NCBI GenBank assembly: GCA_038258425.1
Contig: JBBSPV010000064.1
Coordinates: 1 to 15,609, forward strand
Direction of reading: 5' to 3'
Source of the DNA: DATLGB01 sp038258425
Lineage (GTDB): Bacteria > Actinomycetota > Thermoleophilia > Solirubrobacterales > Solirubrobacteraceae
DNA: 15,609 nt
Numbering within the stretch: position 1 is the stretch's first letter; the number at the start of each line of letters is the position of its first letter. Positions 1-6,063 of the stretch are shown piece after piece. The notes under the pieces are model-generated. The model worked only from the letters and a program-made list of their open reading frames with translations, was not told where the DNA came from and searched no databases. Both the position numbers and the translations under genes were made by a program.

Positions 1-77
1 CCCCGCCCCCGGCCCACCCCCGCGGCCCCCGGACGCGATCGCGCCCCCCGGCCGGCCCCCACCGCGACCACCGCTGA
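1..77. other. G/C-only low-complexity window edge
   Basis: The first 60 or so bases are almost entirely runs of C and G with no coding pattern. They lie downstream of the stop codon of the hydrolase gene. With the matching poly-G/poly-C at the other end, this looks like a degraded contig end rather than real genomic sequence. Confidence 0.5.
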
Positions 78-2300
78 CTAGCGGGGCCGCCCCGACCGGT
101 TGGCGACCGGCCGGTAGGGCCGGCACGGCTCGCCGCGCAGCCCCGGGCAGGGGGGCAGGCCCGTCGGCGCCCCGATCCCGCTGACGACCGGCAGCACGAG
201 CCGCGACGCCCGGCCGGGCGCCTGCAGCAGCGACACGGTGGCCGGCCGGCGCGGGCTCAGGCGGCCGAAGGCCCAGACGGGTTGGTCGCCGCCCGGCGCG
301 GACACCGTGACGCGGATCCGCGACCCGGCCCGGTACACGTGCCCCTGGTAGTACAGGGGGACGACGACGTGCGTCCAGCGCCCGCGCCGCAGCGGGGCGG
401 CGTCCCGCCGGCGCAGGCTCAGCACCGGGGCCAGCGGAGTGCTCTTGCGCCGGTCGAGCTTGCGGGCGTCGCCGCGCAGCCAGCCGCTCTGGACGAAGGT
501 CTCGCGACCGTCCGGCCGGACCTCGGAGACCGTGGCCTGAAGGTCGGCCTCCGGCACGGAGGCCTTGATCCAGGCGTGCAGGGCGCCGCCGCCGACGACC
601 GTCGTGGTCGCGCCGAGCGGGGCGGTCACGTACGACAGGGCCTTGCCGGCCGGGTCGGGCTGCCAGCGGTACGGTGGCGTCGCCGTCCACAGGCCGCCGG
701 CGCCGGAGCCGGTGTTGCCGCTGAAGTCCGTCGCCGGGCGGGCGGTGGGGTCCCACGTGAAGCGATCGGCCCGGGCGCGCGGGGGCCGGCCGTCGCGGAG
801 GACGCCGCCGGCGCCGAGGTACCACGTCCGGGCGCGCGTGCCCGGCAGCGGCCAGCGCGCGAAGGAGCGCTCGAAGCCCGCCCCGGGGGCCCCGGGTGCC
901 GTCCCGCCGGCGCCGTTGTCGAAGAGGATCCGCACGGCCGGGAGCCGCTCGAACGCCGCCTGGGCGCCGGCGAGGTCGGGCTGGGCCTGGATCGGGTCCT
1001 CGGGCAGGCGCACGCCGGGAACGCCCGAGATGGCGCCGAACAGCGCCGGGGCGGCGCCGGTGACGGCGGCGGGCAGCCGCGGTGCGCGCCGGGCGACGTA
1101 GATCGAGAGGAAGTCGAACCAGCGCGTGAAGGTCGCGGGGGAGGCGAGGGAGTCGATGTGGGTGCCGTTGGTGAACGTGAACCACTTGCGGCGCGCGCCG
1201 GTGAACCGCGACGCGAGCGTCGGGCAGTGCCCGCCGGTCTGCTCGTCCGTCCACTGGCAGGCGAGGAACGTGGGGGCGGTGATCCGGTGCACGAAGGTCG
1301 CGGGCGCCAGCGGGTCGGCGACCTTCGGGACGTAGAAGCGGTTGCGGCGGGTCTTGGCCAGCAGGTCGACCGCCTCGGGATGCAGGTCCTGGTTGGCCTC
1401 GCACGTCGTGTCCCCGGCGCGGATGCGGTCGAGCGCCCAGCGCTGCCCGCCCGTCTCCGACGCGGCCTTGGCGTCGTGCACGCGGTCCTTGGCCCAGGAG
1501 AGGGCGAAGCCCGTGTTAAGCAGGCCGCCGGGATACAGCGTCGTGGCCGTCTCGTCGATCACCGAGAGCGGCGCGATCGCCGACAGGCTCGGCGGCGTGG
1601 TGGAGGCGACGAAGAGCTGGCTGATGCCGCCGTAGGAGATGCCGAACATCCCGACCTTGTGGTGCTGCACCCAGGGCTGGCGGGCGACGGTCTCGATCAC
1701 GTCGTAGCCGTCGAGCGCCTGCAGGCGCTCGAAGTAGTCGAAGGCGCCGCCGGAGCAGCCCGTGCCGCGCATGTTGACGTCGACGACCGCGAAGCCGAGC
1801 AGCGTGGCGATCTGCGCGATCGAGCTCTCGCCGCCCGTCGGGTCGGCGTAGCCGTAGCCGGAGTACTCGACGAGCGTCGGGTACGGGCCGGGCCCGGCGG
1901 GCAGCTGGACATTGATCGCGAGCTTCGTCCCGTCGCGGGTGGTGAGGTAGCCGTAGCCGTCGGCCGGGATGGCCTGTCGGTAGCCACGGGTGCTCCGGGG
2001 CGCGGGACGGCCGGTGAACACCGTGACGCGGGTCGACCGCCGGCCGGCCGTGCGGACGCGGTAGCCGCGGCCCGCCCGCACGCCGCGGAAGACGACGCCG
2101 CCGAGCCGGCCGGCGCGCCGTCGCTGCGTCCGCCTGTCGTGGCGGTTCAGGAGGGCGACCCGGGCACCGGCGCGTGCGCCCGTCACCTGGACCTGGTGCG
2201 CGCTGCCGCGGACGGTCACCGCCGCGCCGGCCGGGGCCGCGGCGAGCCCCGCCAGGACGAGGGTCGCCACGACCAGCCGCACTCCGCGCACACGCTCCAT
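78..2300 (-). CDS. Secreted CocE/NonD-family serine hydrolase (peptidase S15-like)
   Basis: This 740-aa protein is predicted to be an exported alpha/beta hydrolase of the X-Pro dipeptidyl-peptidase/cocaine esterase family, cleaving acyl or prolyl bonds; the substrate is unknown. Residues 1-27 form a signal peptide (short Arg-containing start, Leu/Val/Ala core, then APAGAA). Residues 28-95 look like a small beta-sandwich. Residues 115-400 are the catalytic domain, with the S15 pattern DGTKLAINVQLP, VNMRGTGCS, and the nucleophile elbow GISYGG (Ser222). Asp352 (TDEQT) and His381 (NGTHIDS) are the likely triad partners. Residues 550-690 match the PepX C-terminal jelly roll (VPLYYQGHVYRAGSRIRV). 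The ATG at 2300 was chosen because it begins the signal peptide, with AAAGG 9 nt upstream; the open frame extends further but overlaps the SRPBCC gene. It lies 50 nt downstream of that gene on the same strand and may be co-transcribed with it. Confidence 0.88.
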   Translation of the reverse strand: MERVRGVRLVVATLVLAGLAAAPAGAAVTVRGSAHQVQVTGARAGARVALLNRHDRRTQRRRAGRLGGVVFRGVRAGRGYRVRTAGRRSTRVTVFTGRPAPRSTRGYRQAIPADGYGYLTTRDGTKLAINVQLPAGPGPYPTLVEYSGYGYADPTGGESSIAQIATLLGFAVVDVNMRGTGCSGGAFDYFERLQALDGYDVIETVARQPWVQHHKVGMFGISYGGISQLFVASTTPPSLSAIAPLSVIDETATTLYPGGLLNTGFALSWAKDRVHDAKAASETGGQRWALDRIRAGDTTCEANQDLHPEAVDLLAKTRRNRFYVPKVADPLAPATFVHRITAPTFLACQWTDEQTGGHCPTLASRFTGARRKWFTFTNGTHIDSLASPATFTRWFDFLSIYVARRAPRLPAAVTGAAPALFGAISGVPGVRLPEDPIQAQPDLAGAQAAFERLPAVRILFDNGAGGTAPGAPGAGFERSFARWPLPGTRARTWYLGAGGVLRDGRPPRARADRFTWDPTARPATDFSGNTGSGAGGLWTATPPYRWQPDPAGKALSYVTAPLGATTTVVGGGALHAWIKASVPEADLQATVSEVRPDGRETFVQSGWLRGDARKLDRRKSTPLAPVLSLRRRDAAPLRRGRWTHVVVPLYYQGHVYRAGSRIRVTVSAPGGDQPVWAFGRLSPRRPATVSLLQAPGRASRLVLPVVSGIGAPTGLPPCPGLRGEPCRPYRPVANRSGRPR

Positions 2301-2350
2301 GGGCGGGAGCCTTTCACAGAGCCGCGCCGCGCGGGCCGGTGGACCGAGGT

Positions 2351-2854
2351 TCAGCCGGCCAGCGGCGCGCCCGTCTCGAGCAGCGACTTGAGGTCGGAGA
2401 GGATCCAGGCCCAGCCACCGCCGGCGCCCTCGTCCTCGAAGTCGCCGCTGACCATCGCCGACACCCGCGGTGCGGACTCGAGCTCGTGGGTCACCGTGAG
2501 GCGGGTCACCCCGTCCGGCCGCGGATCGATGTCGTAGCTGAGCCGGGTGAAGCCCTCCGCGGCCATCTCGTCGTCCATGACCATGCGCCAGGTCTGGACG
2601 AACCGGCGCGGCGGGTCGACCTCGACGAGCTCGCCGTCGACCACCGGGCCGGTGACGCCCTGGGACTGCATGCCGATTCCGGCCAAGACGCGGTATTCGG
2701 TTCCGGGCGTGAGCTCGCCGTACTCCGGGACGCCGCCGTAGCCGTAGCGGTCGGTCCACTCCGGCTTGGTGATGGCGTCCCAGATCGCCTCCGGGGTCGC
2801 CCTGATCCAGACGCGGTACACCTGCGTCGTCGCGGTGTGGGTGTCTGCGGTCAT
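2351..2854 (-). CDS. SRPBCC family protein (AHSA1/START-like)
   Basis: This 167-aa cytoplasmic protein is an SRPBCC-fold (Bet v1/AHSA1) protein, a family with a deep hydrophobic ligand pocket. It opens with the typical strand and helix 'YRVWIRATPEAIWDAITKPEW' region (residues 13-33), continues with the strand-rich middle (EYRVLAG, GELVEVDPPRRFVQTWR near residues 53-90), and ends in the long C-terminal helix with GGWAWILSDLKSLLE (146-160). The length is normal for the family. The ATG at 2854 was chosen because it overlaps the stop of the upstream ArsR gene as ATGA, which implies translational coupling. ArsR-SRPBCC pairs are a widespread arrangement whose small-molecule ligand is usually unknown, and none can be assigned here. 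Confidence 0.9.
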   Translation of the reverse strand: MTADTHTATTQVYRVWIRATPEAIWDAITKPEWTDRYGYGGVPEYGELTPGTEYRVLAGIGMQSQGVTGPVVDGELVEVDPPRRFVQTWRMVMDDEMAAEGFTRLSYDIDPRPDGVTRLTVTHELESAPRVSAMVSGDFEDEGAGGGWAWILSDLKSLLETGAPLAG

Positions 2855-3168
2855 CGCTGGTCCTCCAGTTCGTGCTTGAGGGTCGAGAGCGCCGACATCC
2901 GGCGCTCCGTGTACTTGTCGATCCACCGGTCGTGGATCAGCCGGATCGGCACCGGATTGAGGAAGTGCAGCTTCTCCCGGCCCGACCGGCGGGTGACGAC
3001 GAGGCCCGCGTCCTCGAGGACGCGCAGGTGCTTCATCACGCCGAAGCGCGTCATCTCCAGCTGCGACTCGAGCTCGGTCAGCGTGCGGCCGTCACGCTCG
3101 AAGAGCCGGTCGAGCAGGGAGCGCCGCGTCGTATCGGCCAGCGCCTTGAACACGGGGTCGTCGTCCAT
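2851..3168 (-). CDS. ArsR-family winged-helix transcriptional repressor
   Basis: This 105-aa protein is a small dimeric winged-helix repressor. It begins with FKALADTTRRSLLDRL (residues 7-22), the hallmark first helices of the family, followed by the HTH (LTELESQLEMTRFGVMKHLRVLE, 30-52) and the wing (GLVVTRRSGREKLHFLNP, 55-72). It contains no cysteine, so it is unlikely to be a thiol-based arsenic or heavy-metal sensor. It resembles the subgroup coupled to SRPBCC proteins, in which the two genes overlap as ATGA, as they do here. A perfect palindrome lies inside its own promoter, pointing to autorepression. The predicted transcript would start only a few bases before the ATG, so translation may be nearly leaderless. 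Confidence 0.93.
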   Translation of the reverse strand: MDDDPVFKALADTTRRSLLDRLFERDGRTLTELESQLEMTRFGVMKHLRVLEDAGLVVTRRSGREKLHFLNPVPIRLIHDRWIDKYTERRMSALSTLKHELEDQR

Positions 3169-3178
3169 CCCGGAAGCG

Positions 3179-3208
3179 ACAATACGTGACTAAACAGTCA
3201 CGTGTCAA
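3179..3208 (-). promoter_or_regulatory. Promoter of the ArsR-SRPBCC unit
   Basis: Read on the minus strand, a perfect -35 hexamer TTGACA (3203-3208) is followed after 18 nt by TATTGT (3179-3184), a 4/6 match to the -10 consensus. Transcription would start around 3171-3173, leaving a leader of only about 3-5 nt before the ATG at 3168. Consensus housekeeping promoters this clear are uncommon in such GC-rich DNA. Confidence 0.6.
3184..3203. promoter_or_regulatory. Palindromic operator for the ArsR-family repressor
   Basis: The perfect inverted repeat has 8-bp arms, ACGTGACT and AGTCACGT, separated by AAAC. The core TGACT-N4-AGTCA matches the general form of ArsR-family operators. It fills the spacer between the predicted -35 and -10 of the repressor's promoter, so bound repressor would block RNA polymerase. 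It is the only site of this kind found next to the gene. It also sits about 25 nt upstream of the ATG of the divergent TIM-like pseudogene and may once have controlled it as well. Confidence 0.75.
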
Positions 3209-3228
3209 GGTCGGTGGACGGTGACGGG

Positions 3229-3819
3229 ATGACGGTCGAACCGTGCCCGCCTCGTCGCGGTCAGCCTCAAGCTCCACCTCGGGGTGGAGGCGACGCGCGA
3301 GTGGCTGGGCGCGGTGGCGCGGCTCGTGGCGCGCACGCGGGTCACGGAGCGCGTCGACGTCGTCGTCTTCCCGACCTACCTGTCGCTCGCCGTCGCGGGG
3401 GAGCTGCTGGCCGGCACCGGCGTGCGCCACGGAGCCCAGGACGTCTTCCGGGAGGACACCGGCGCGTACACGGGGGAGGTGTCGGCCCCGATGCTCGCCG
3501 AGGTCGGCTGCAGCTACGCCGAGGTCGGGCACGCCGAGCGGCGCCGGCTGTTCGGCGAGGACGACGTAGTCGTCGCCCGCAAGGCGGCCGCCAGGGTGCG
3601 AGCCGGCCTGACGCCGCTCGTGTGCGTGGGGGAGACCGAGGAGGGCGGCGTGGCGGAGGCCGTCCAGGCCTGCCGCGCGCAGACCGGGCCGGTCCCGGCG
3701 GCAGCGCCGGCCCGGGCCTCTACGACGCGATGGCCGACGGGGTCGACGGCCTCTTCCTCGGCCGCTTCGCCCACGACGTCGGCGCCCTCGCCGCCGTGCT
3801 GGACGAGGTCGCGCCCTAG
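3229..3819 (+). pseudogene. Broken triosephosphate-isomerase-family gene (EryH-like)
   Basis: The remains of a TIM-barrel isomerase are spread over two frames. The frame ending at 3865 carries VSLKLHLG (the catalytic Lys position, around 3260-3283), FPTYLSLAVAGELL, GAQDVFREDTGAYTGEVSAPML, EVGHAERRRLFGE (electrophilic His) and LTPLVCVGE. The end of the enzyme, GGSAGPGLYDAMADGVDGLFLGRFAHD, is in the frame ending at 3819. There are two lesions. The only good start, ATG at 3229, is one base out of frame with the body; dropping one A near 3239 would give MTVDRARLVAVSLKLHLG. In addition, about 60-70 codons are missing around 3680-3700, including the AYEPVWAIG segment with the catalytic Glu. The SLK variant and GRFAHD ending recall the L-erythrulose-1-phosphate isomerase branch rather than glycolytic TIM. 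Assembly error cannot be excluded. Confidence 0.75.
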
Positions 3820-3839
3820 GCGCCTTCGCGCCGGGTCGG

Positions 3840-3868
3840 TTGGCCGATGGTCGCGGGGTGACTAGGTT
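3840..3868 (+). promoter_or_regulatory. Possible leaderless promoter of the methyltransferase gene
   Basis: TTGGCC (3840-3845) and TAGGTT (3863-3868) are spaced by 17 nt. The -10 ends 6 nt before the ATG at 3875, which would make the start codon the transcription start. There is no convincing Shine-Dalgarno sequence before this ATG, consistent with leaderless translation. Both hexamers are only partial matches. Confidence 0.35.
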
Positions 3869-3874
3869 CGGCGG

Positions 3875-4759
3875 ATGACCGCTTCCGGTGCCGACACGGC
3901 GTCCCGCAGCCTCGCGCACTGGAGCGAGGCGGGCCGCCGGGAGATGGACGCGTTCTACGCGTACGCCGCGTTGGACTACGTGCAGCTCGCCGGCGTGCTG
4001 CCCTGGGGCGAGCTGCTCGCCGGCCTGGCCGCACGCCGCGGGGACGGACGGCTCACGCTGCTCGACGTCGCCTGCGGCTCCGGCAAGTTCCCGTCCGCCC
4101 TGCTGCGCCACGCCGACCTCGCGCCGCTTTCCGGCGTCCGCGTCGACTACGACCTGCTCGACCCGTCGGCCTTCTCCCTCGCCGAGGCGGCCGGGGTGCT
4201 CGCTCCGCCCTTCCACGCCGGCGCGCGCTCCGAGACGAGGCTCGAGGACCTCGAACCCACCGCCGGGCCGTGGGACGTCGTGTGGGCGACCCACGCGCTC
4301 TACGCACTCGAGCCCGCCCAGCTGGACGCCGCCGCCGAGCGCTTCCTCGCGGCCATCGCGCCGGGCGGCATCGGCTTCGTCGCCCAGGGCTCGCGGGACG
4401 GGCACTACCTGCGCGTCTACGACGCCTTCCTCGAGGGCGTCCGCGGCGGTACGGGGACGCCGTACACGGCGGTGGAGGACCTGGCCGCCGCCTTCGAGCG
4501 CGCCGGTGCGACGCCGCAGCACCGCCGGCTGACCTACGCGCACGTCGTCGAGGCGGGCGAGGAGGCGGTGCTCGAGGGCTACCTCCAGCGCTGTCTGTTC
4601 GACGACACGCTCGGCCTCGACGAGCTGCTCGCGGCGCCGGTCATCGGCGAGTACCTCGCTTCCTGCCGCGATCCCGCGGGCGGCTTCCGCTTCGTCCCGG
4701 AGGTCGATTGCCTCCTGATCGACCCACAAGGAGCCCCCAGGTGGACAGCCGGATCCTGA
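3875..4759 (+). CDS. Class I SAM-dependent methyltransferase
   Basis: This 294-aa soluble protein has a Rossmann-type methyltransferase core. The SAM-binding motif I is LLDVACGSGKF (residues 62-72), followed by the acidic strand VDYDLLDPS (90-98) and motif GPWDVVWATHALYAL (131-145), with a post-motif AIAPGGIGFVAQGS (160-173). Residues 17-50 form a helical lid (REMDAFYAYAALDYVQLAG), and the C-terminal 90 residues are probably substrate-specific. The acceptor cannot be named from sequence. The final 19 nt overlap the start of the PhyH-like oxygenase gene, so the two are almost certainly translated from one mRNA and may act on the same small molecule. The ATG is preceded by a possible leaderless promoter rather than an SD. 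Confidence 0.85.
   Translation: MTASGADTASRSLAHWSEAGRREMDAFYAYAALDYVQLAGVLPWGELLAGLAARRGDGRLTLLDVACGSGKFPSALLRHADLAPLSGVRVDYDLLDPSAFSLAEAAGVLAPPFHAGARSETRLEDLEPTAGPWDVVWATHALYALEPAQLDAAAERFLAAIAPGGIGFVAQGSRDGHYLRVYDAFLEGVRGGTGTPYTAVEDLAAAFERAGATPQHRRLTYAHVVEAGEEAVLEGYLQRCLFDDTLGLDELLAAPVIGEYLASCRDPAGGFRFVPEVDCLLIDPQGAPRWTAGS
4728..4733 (+). promoter_or_regulatory. Ribosome binding site deciding the PhyH-like start
   Basis: AAGGAG lies 7 nt before the GTG at 4741, inside the end of the methyltransferase gene. It fixes the oxygenase start at this GTG, although the frame is open upstream to 4270. Confidence 0.8.
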
Positions 4760-5712
4760 GTCCCGAGCACGCCCGCGAGTCGGGCACGGACAAGCCCTGG
4801 GAGGGCACCAACGAGGAGTGGTGGGACTGGTACCTGTCGCTCGCCGAGGGCGCCGACGACCGCCCGCAGTCGCTCGTCGCGCTCGACCCGCCGGCCGACG
4901 TGCAGCGTCCGGACCTCGCCGCGCTTCAAGCCGAGCTCGCCGCGCCCTACGCGCTCGCCGACGCCGACCGCGAGCGCTTCGCCGCGGACGGCTACGTCAA
5001 GCTGCCGGCCGTGCTCAGCCCGGGCGCGCTGGCCCTCGCGCGCGACGAGATCGACCGCGTGGCCGCGGCGGGCGACGGCCCGGGGCCGTCCGGCTTCCTC
5101 TCGATGGACCAGCTGTGGCAGGGCGGGTCGCCGGTGCTCGAGGCCTTCGCGCTCGCCCCGCGCCTCGGCCGGCTGGCGGCCGACCTGCTCGGCGTCGCCG
5201 ACGTCCGCCTCTACCACGACAACGTGCTCTCCAAGGCCGCGGGCTGCGGGCGCACGCCGTGGCACTTCGACGCCCACCACTTCCCGATCGCCTCGCGCGA
5301 GGTCGTCACGAGCTGGCTCCCGGTCCAGCCCGTGCCCGAGCCCATGGGTCCGCTGGCGTTCGCGGTCGGCCGCGACGCGTGGCGCAGCGCCGACGGCGTC
5401 GACTTCGCCACCGCCGGCGACGGCTACGACCGCGGGGTGGGCGAGGCCTTCCGCCGTGACGGCGTGGTCGTCGACGACTCGCCGTACGCGCTCGGCGACG
5501 TGAGCTTCCACCACTCGTGGTGCTTCCACAGCGCCCGCGCCAACGGCTCCACGCAGCCGCGCACGGTCGTGTCGGACACGTACTTCGCCGACGGCGCGCC
5601 GCTCGTGGCCGAGCCGACGATGGTCTCGGGCGATTGGCAGCGGTTCATGCCGGGGGCGCGGCCCGGGGAGCGGATCGACACGCCGCTGAACCCGATCGTC
5701 TCGCGCGCCTGA
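4741..5712 (+). CDS. Phytanoyl-CoA dioxygenase (PhyH) family Fe(II)/2-oxoglutarate enzyme
   Basis: This 323-aa protein belongs to the PhyH branch of Fe(II)/2-oxoglutarate oxygenases, which mainly hydroxylate or otherwise oxidise small molecules. After an N-terminal extension rich in Trp (WEGTNEEWWDWYLSL, residues 20-34), the family pattern starts at FAADGYVKLPAVLSP (80-94). The iron-binding HxD is His175 and Asp177 in TPWHFDAHH. The distal histidine is His263 in FHHSWCFHSA, and Arg274 (QPRTV) is placed to hold 2-oxoglutarate, so the facial triad looks complete. The GTG start is supported by AAGGAG at 7 nt; the in-frame sequence before it is a shadow of the methyltransferase gene. The 19-nt overlap with that gene suggests a joint pathway, perhaps tailoring of a natural product or osmolyte, but the substrate is unknown. 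Confidence 0.87.
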   Translation: MDSRILSPEHARESGTDKPWEGTNEEWWDWYLSLAEGADDRPQSLVALDPPADVQRPDLAALQAELAAPYALADADRERFAADGYVKLPAVLSPGALALARDEIDRVAAAGDGPGPSGFLSMDQLWQGGSPVLEAFALAPRLGRLAADLLGVADVRLYHDNVLSKAAGCGRTPWHFDAHHFPIASREVVTSWLPVQPVPEPMGPLAFAVGRDAWRSADGVDFATAGDGYDRGVGEAFRRDGVVVDDSPYALGDVSFHHSWCFHSARANGSTQPRTVVSDTYFADGAPLVAEPTMVSGDWQRFMPGARPGERIDTPLNPIVSRA

Positions 5713-5734
5713 GGCGCGACGCCCGCCTCAGCGC
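5705..5734. terminator. Bidirectional hairpin between convergent genes
   Basis: CTGAGGCG (5709-5716) pairs perfectly with CGCCTCAG (5724-5731) across a 7-nt loop. With C5708 bulged, three more GC pairs extend the stem (5705-5707 with 5732-5734). The stem contains the TGA of the plus-strand oxygenase gene (5710-5712) and the TGA of the minus-strand cupredoxin gene (5728-5730). There is no U-tract on either side, as is usual for GC-rich actinobacteria. Confidence 0.55.
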
Positions 5735-6063
5735 ACGCGGATCTTCATCTTCATCCCGGGCGCGTGGATCGTGCACAGGATGAAGTACGTGCCGCGCTTG
5801 TTCAGCCGGCGGGAGAAGCTGCCGCGCTGCTTCGTGGAGGAGCGGAAGCGGGAGGGGCCCCTGACGACGGTGACGTTGTGCGGGGCCCGGCCCTTCCACA
5901 CCCACCGGACCCGGGCGCCGCGGCGCACGGTGATCGACTTCGCGACGAAGCGGTTGTCCTTGACGGTGACGGTGCGCGGGCTCTTGGCCGTGCTCGCGGC
6001 CGGGACGGTGAGCGCGCCGGCGGTGAGGGCCAGCAGGACGGGGGCGACGGTGCGACGGGTCAT
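5728..6063 (-). CDS. Small secreted cupredoxin (plastocyanin-like)
   Basis: This 111-aa exported blue-copper-type protein has a signal peptide covering residues 1-26 (MTRRT then a hydrophobic core and PAASTA). The mature part is one cupredoxin domain: TVTVKDNRFVAKSITVRRGARVRWVW (31-56), then APHNVTV with ligand His62, and GTYFILCTIHAPGMKMKI with ligands Cys97, His100 and Met104. All four type-1 copper ligands are present. Such proteins carry single electrons outside the membrane. Its ATG overlaps the stop of the upstream copper-oxygenase-like gene as ATGA, so the two are translationally coupled, and it is a reasonable candidate electron donor for that protein. The Arg/Lys-rich surface (RRGAR, KGRAPH, SRRLNKRG) gives it a strongly basic charge. 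Confidence 0.88.
   Translation of the reverse strand: MTRRTVAPVLLALTAGALTVPAASTAKSPRTVTVKDNRFVAKSITVRRGARVRWVWKGRAPHNVTVVRGPSRFRSSTKQRGSFSRRLNKRGTYFILCTIHAPGMKMKIRVR

Noticed and set aside
282..2537. A 751-codon open frame on the plus strand opposite the CocE-type hydrolase
   Set aside because: It is an antisense shadow caused by extreme GC content: the translation is low-complexity Ala/Arg/Gly/Asp with no motif, while the minus-strand protein has a full catalytic domain.
2301..2759. N-terminal extension of the hydrolase frame up to 2759
   Set aside because: It overlaps the SRPBCC gene completely, is Arg/Gly-rich with no domain, and the signal peptide starts at the ATG at 2300.
4270..4740. 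Extended start of the PhyH-like gene
   Set aside because: The in-frame sequence is an out-of-frame reading of the methyltransferase gene; the GTG at 4741 has a strong SD and begins family-like sequence.
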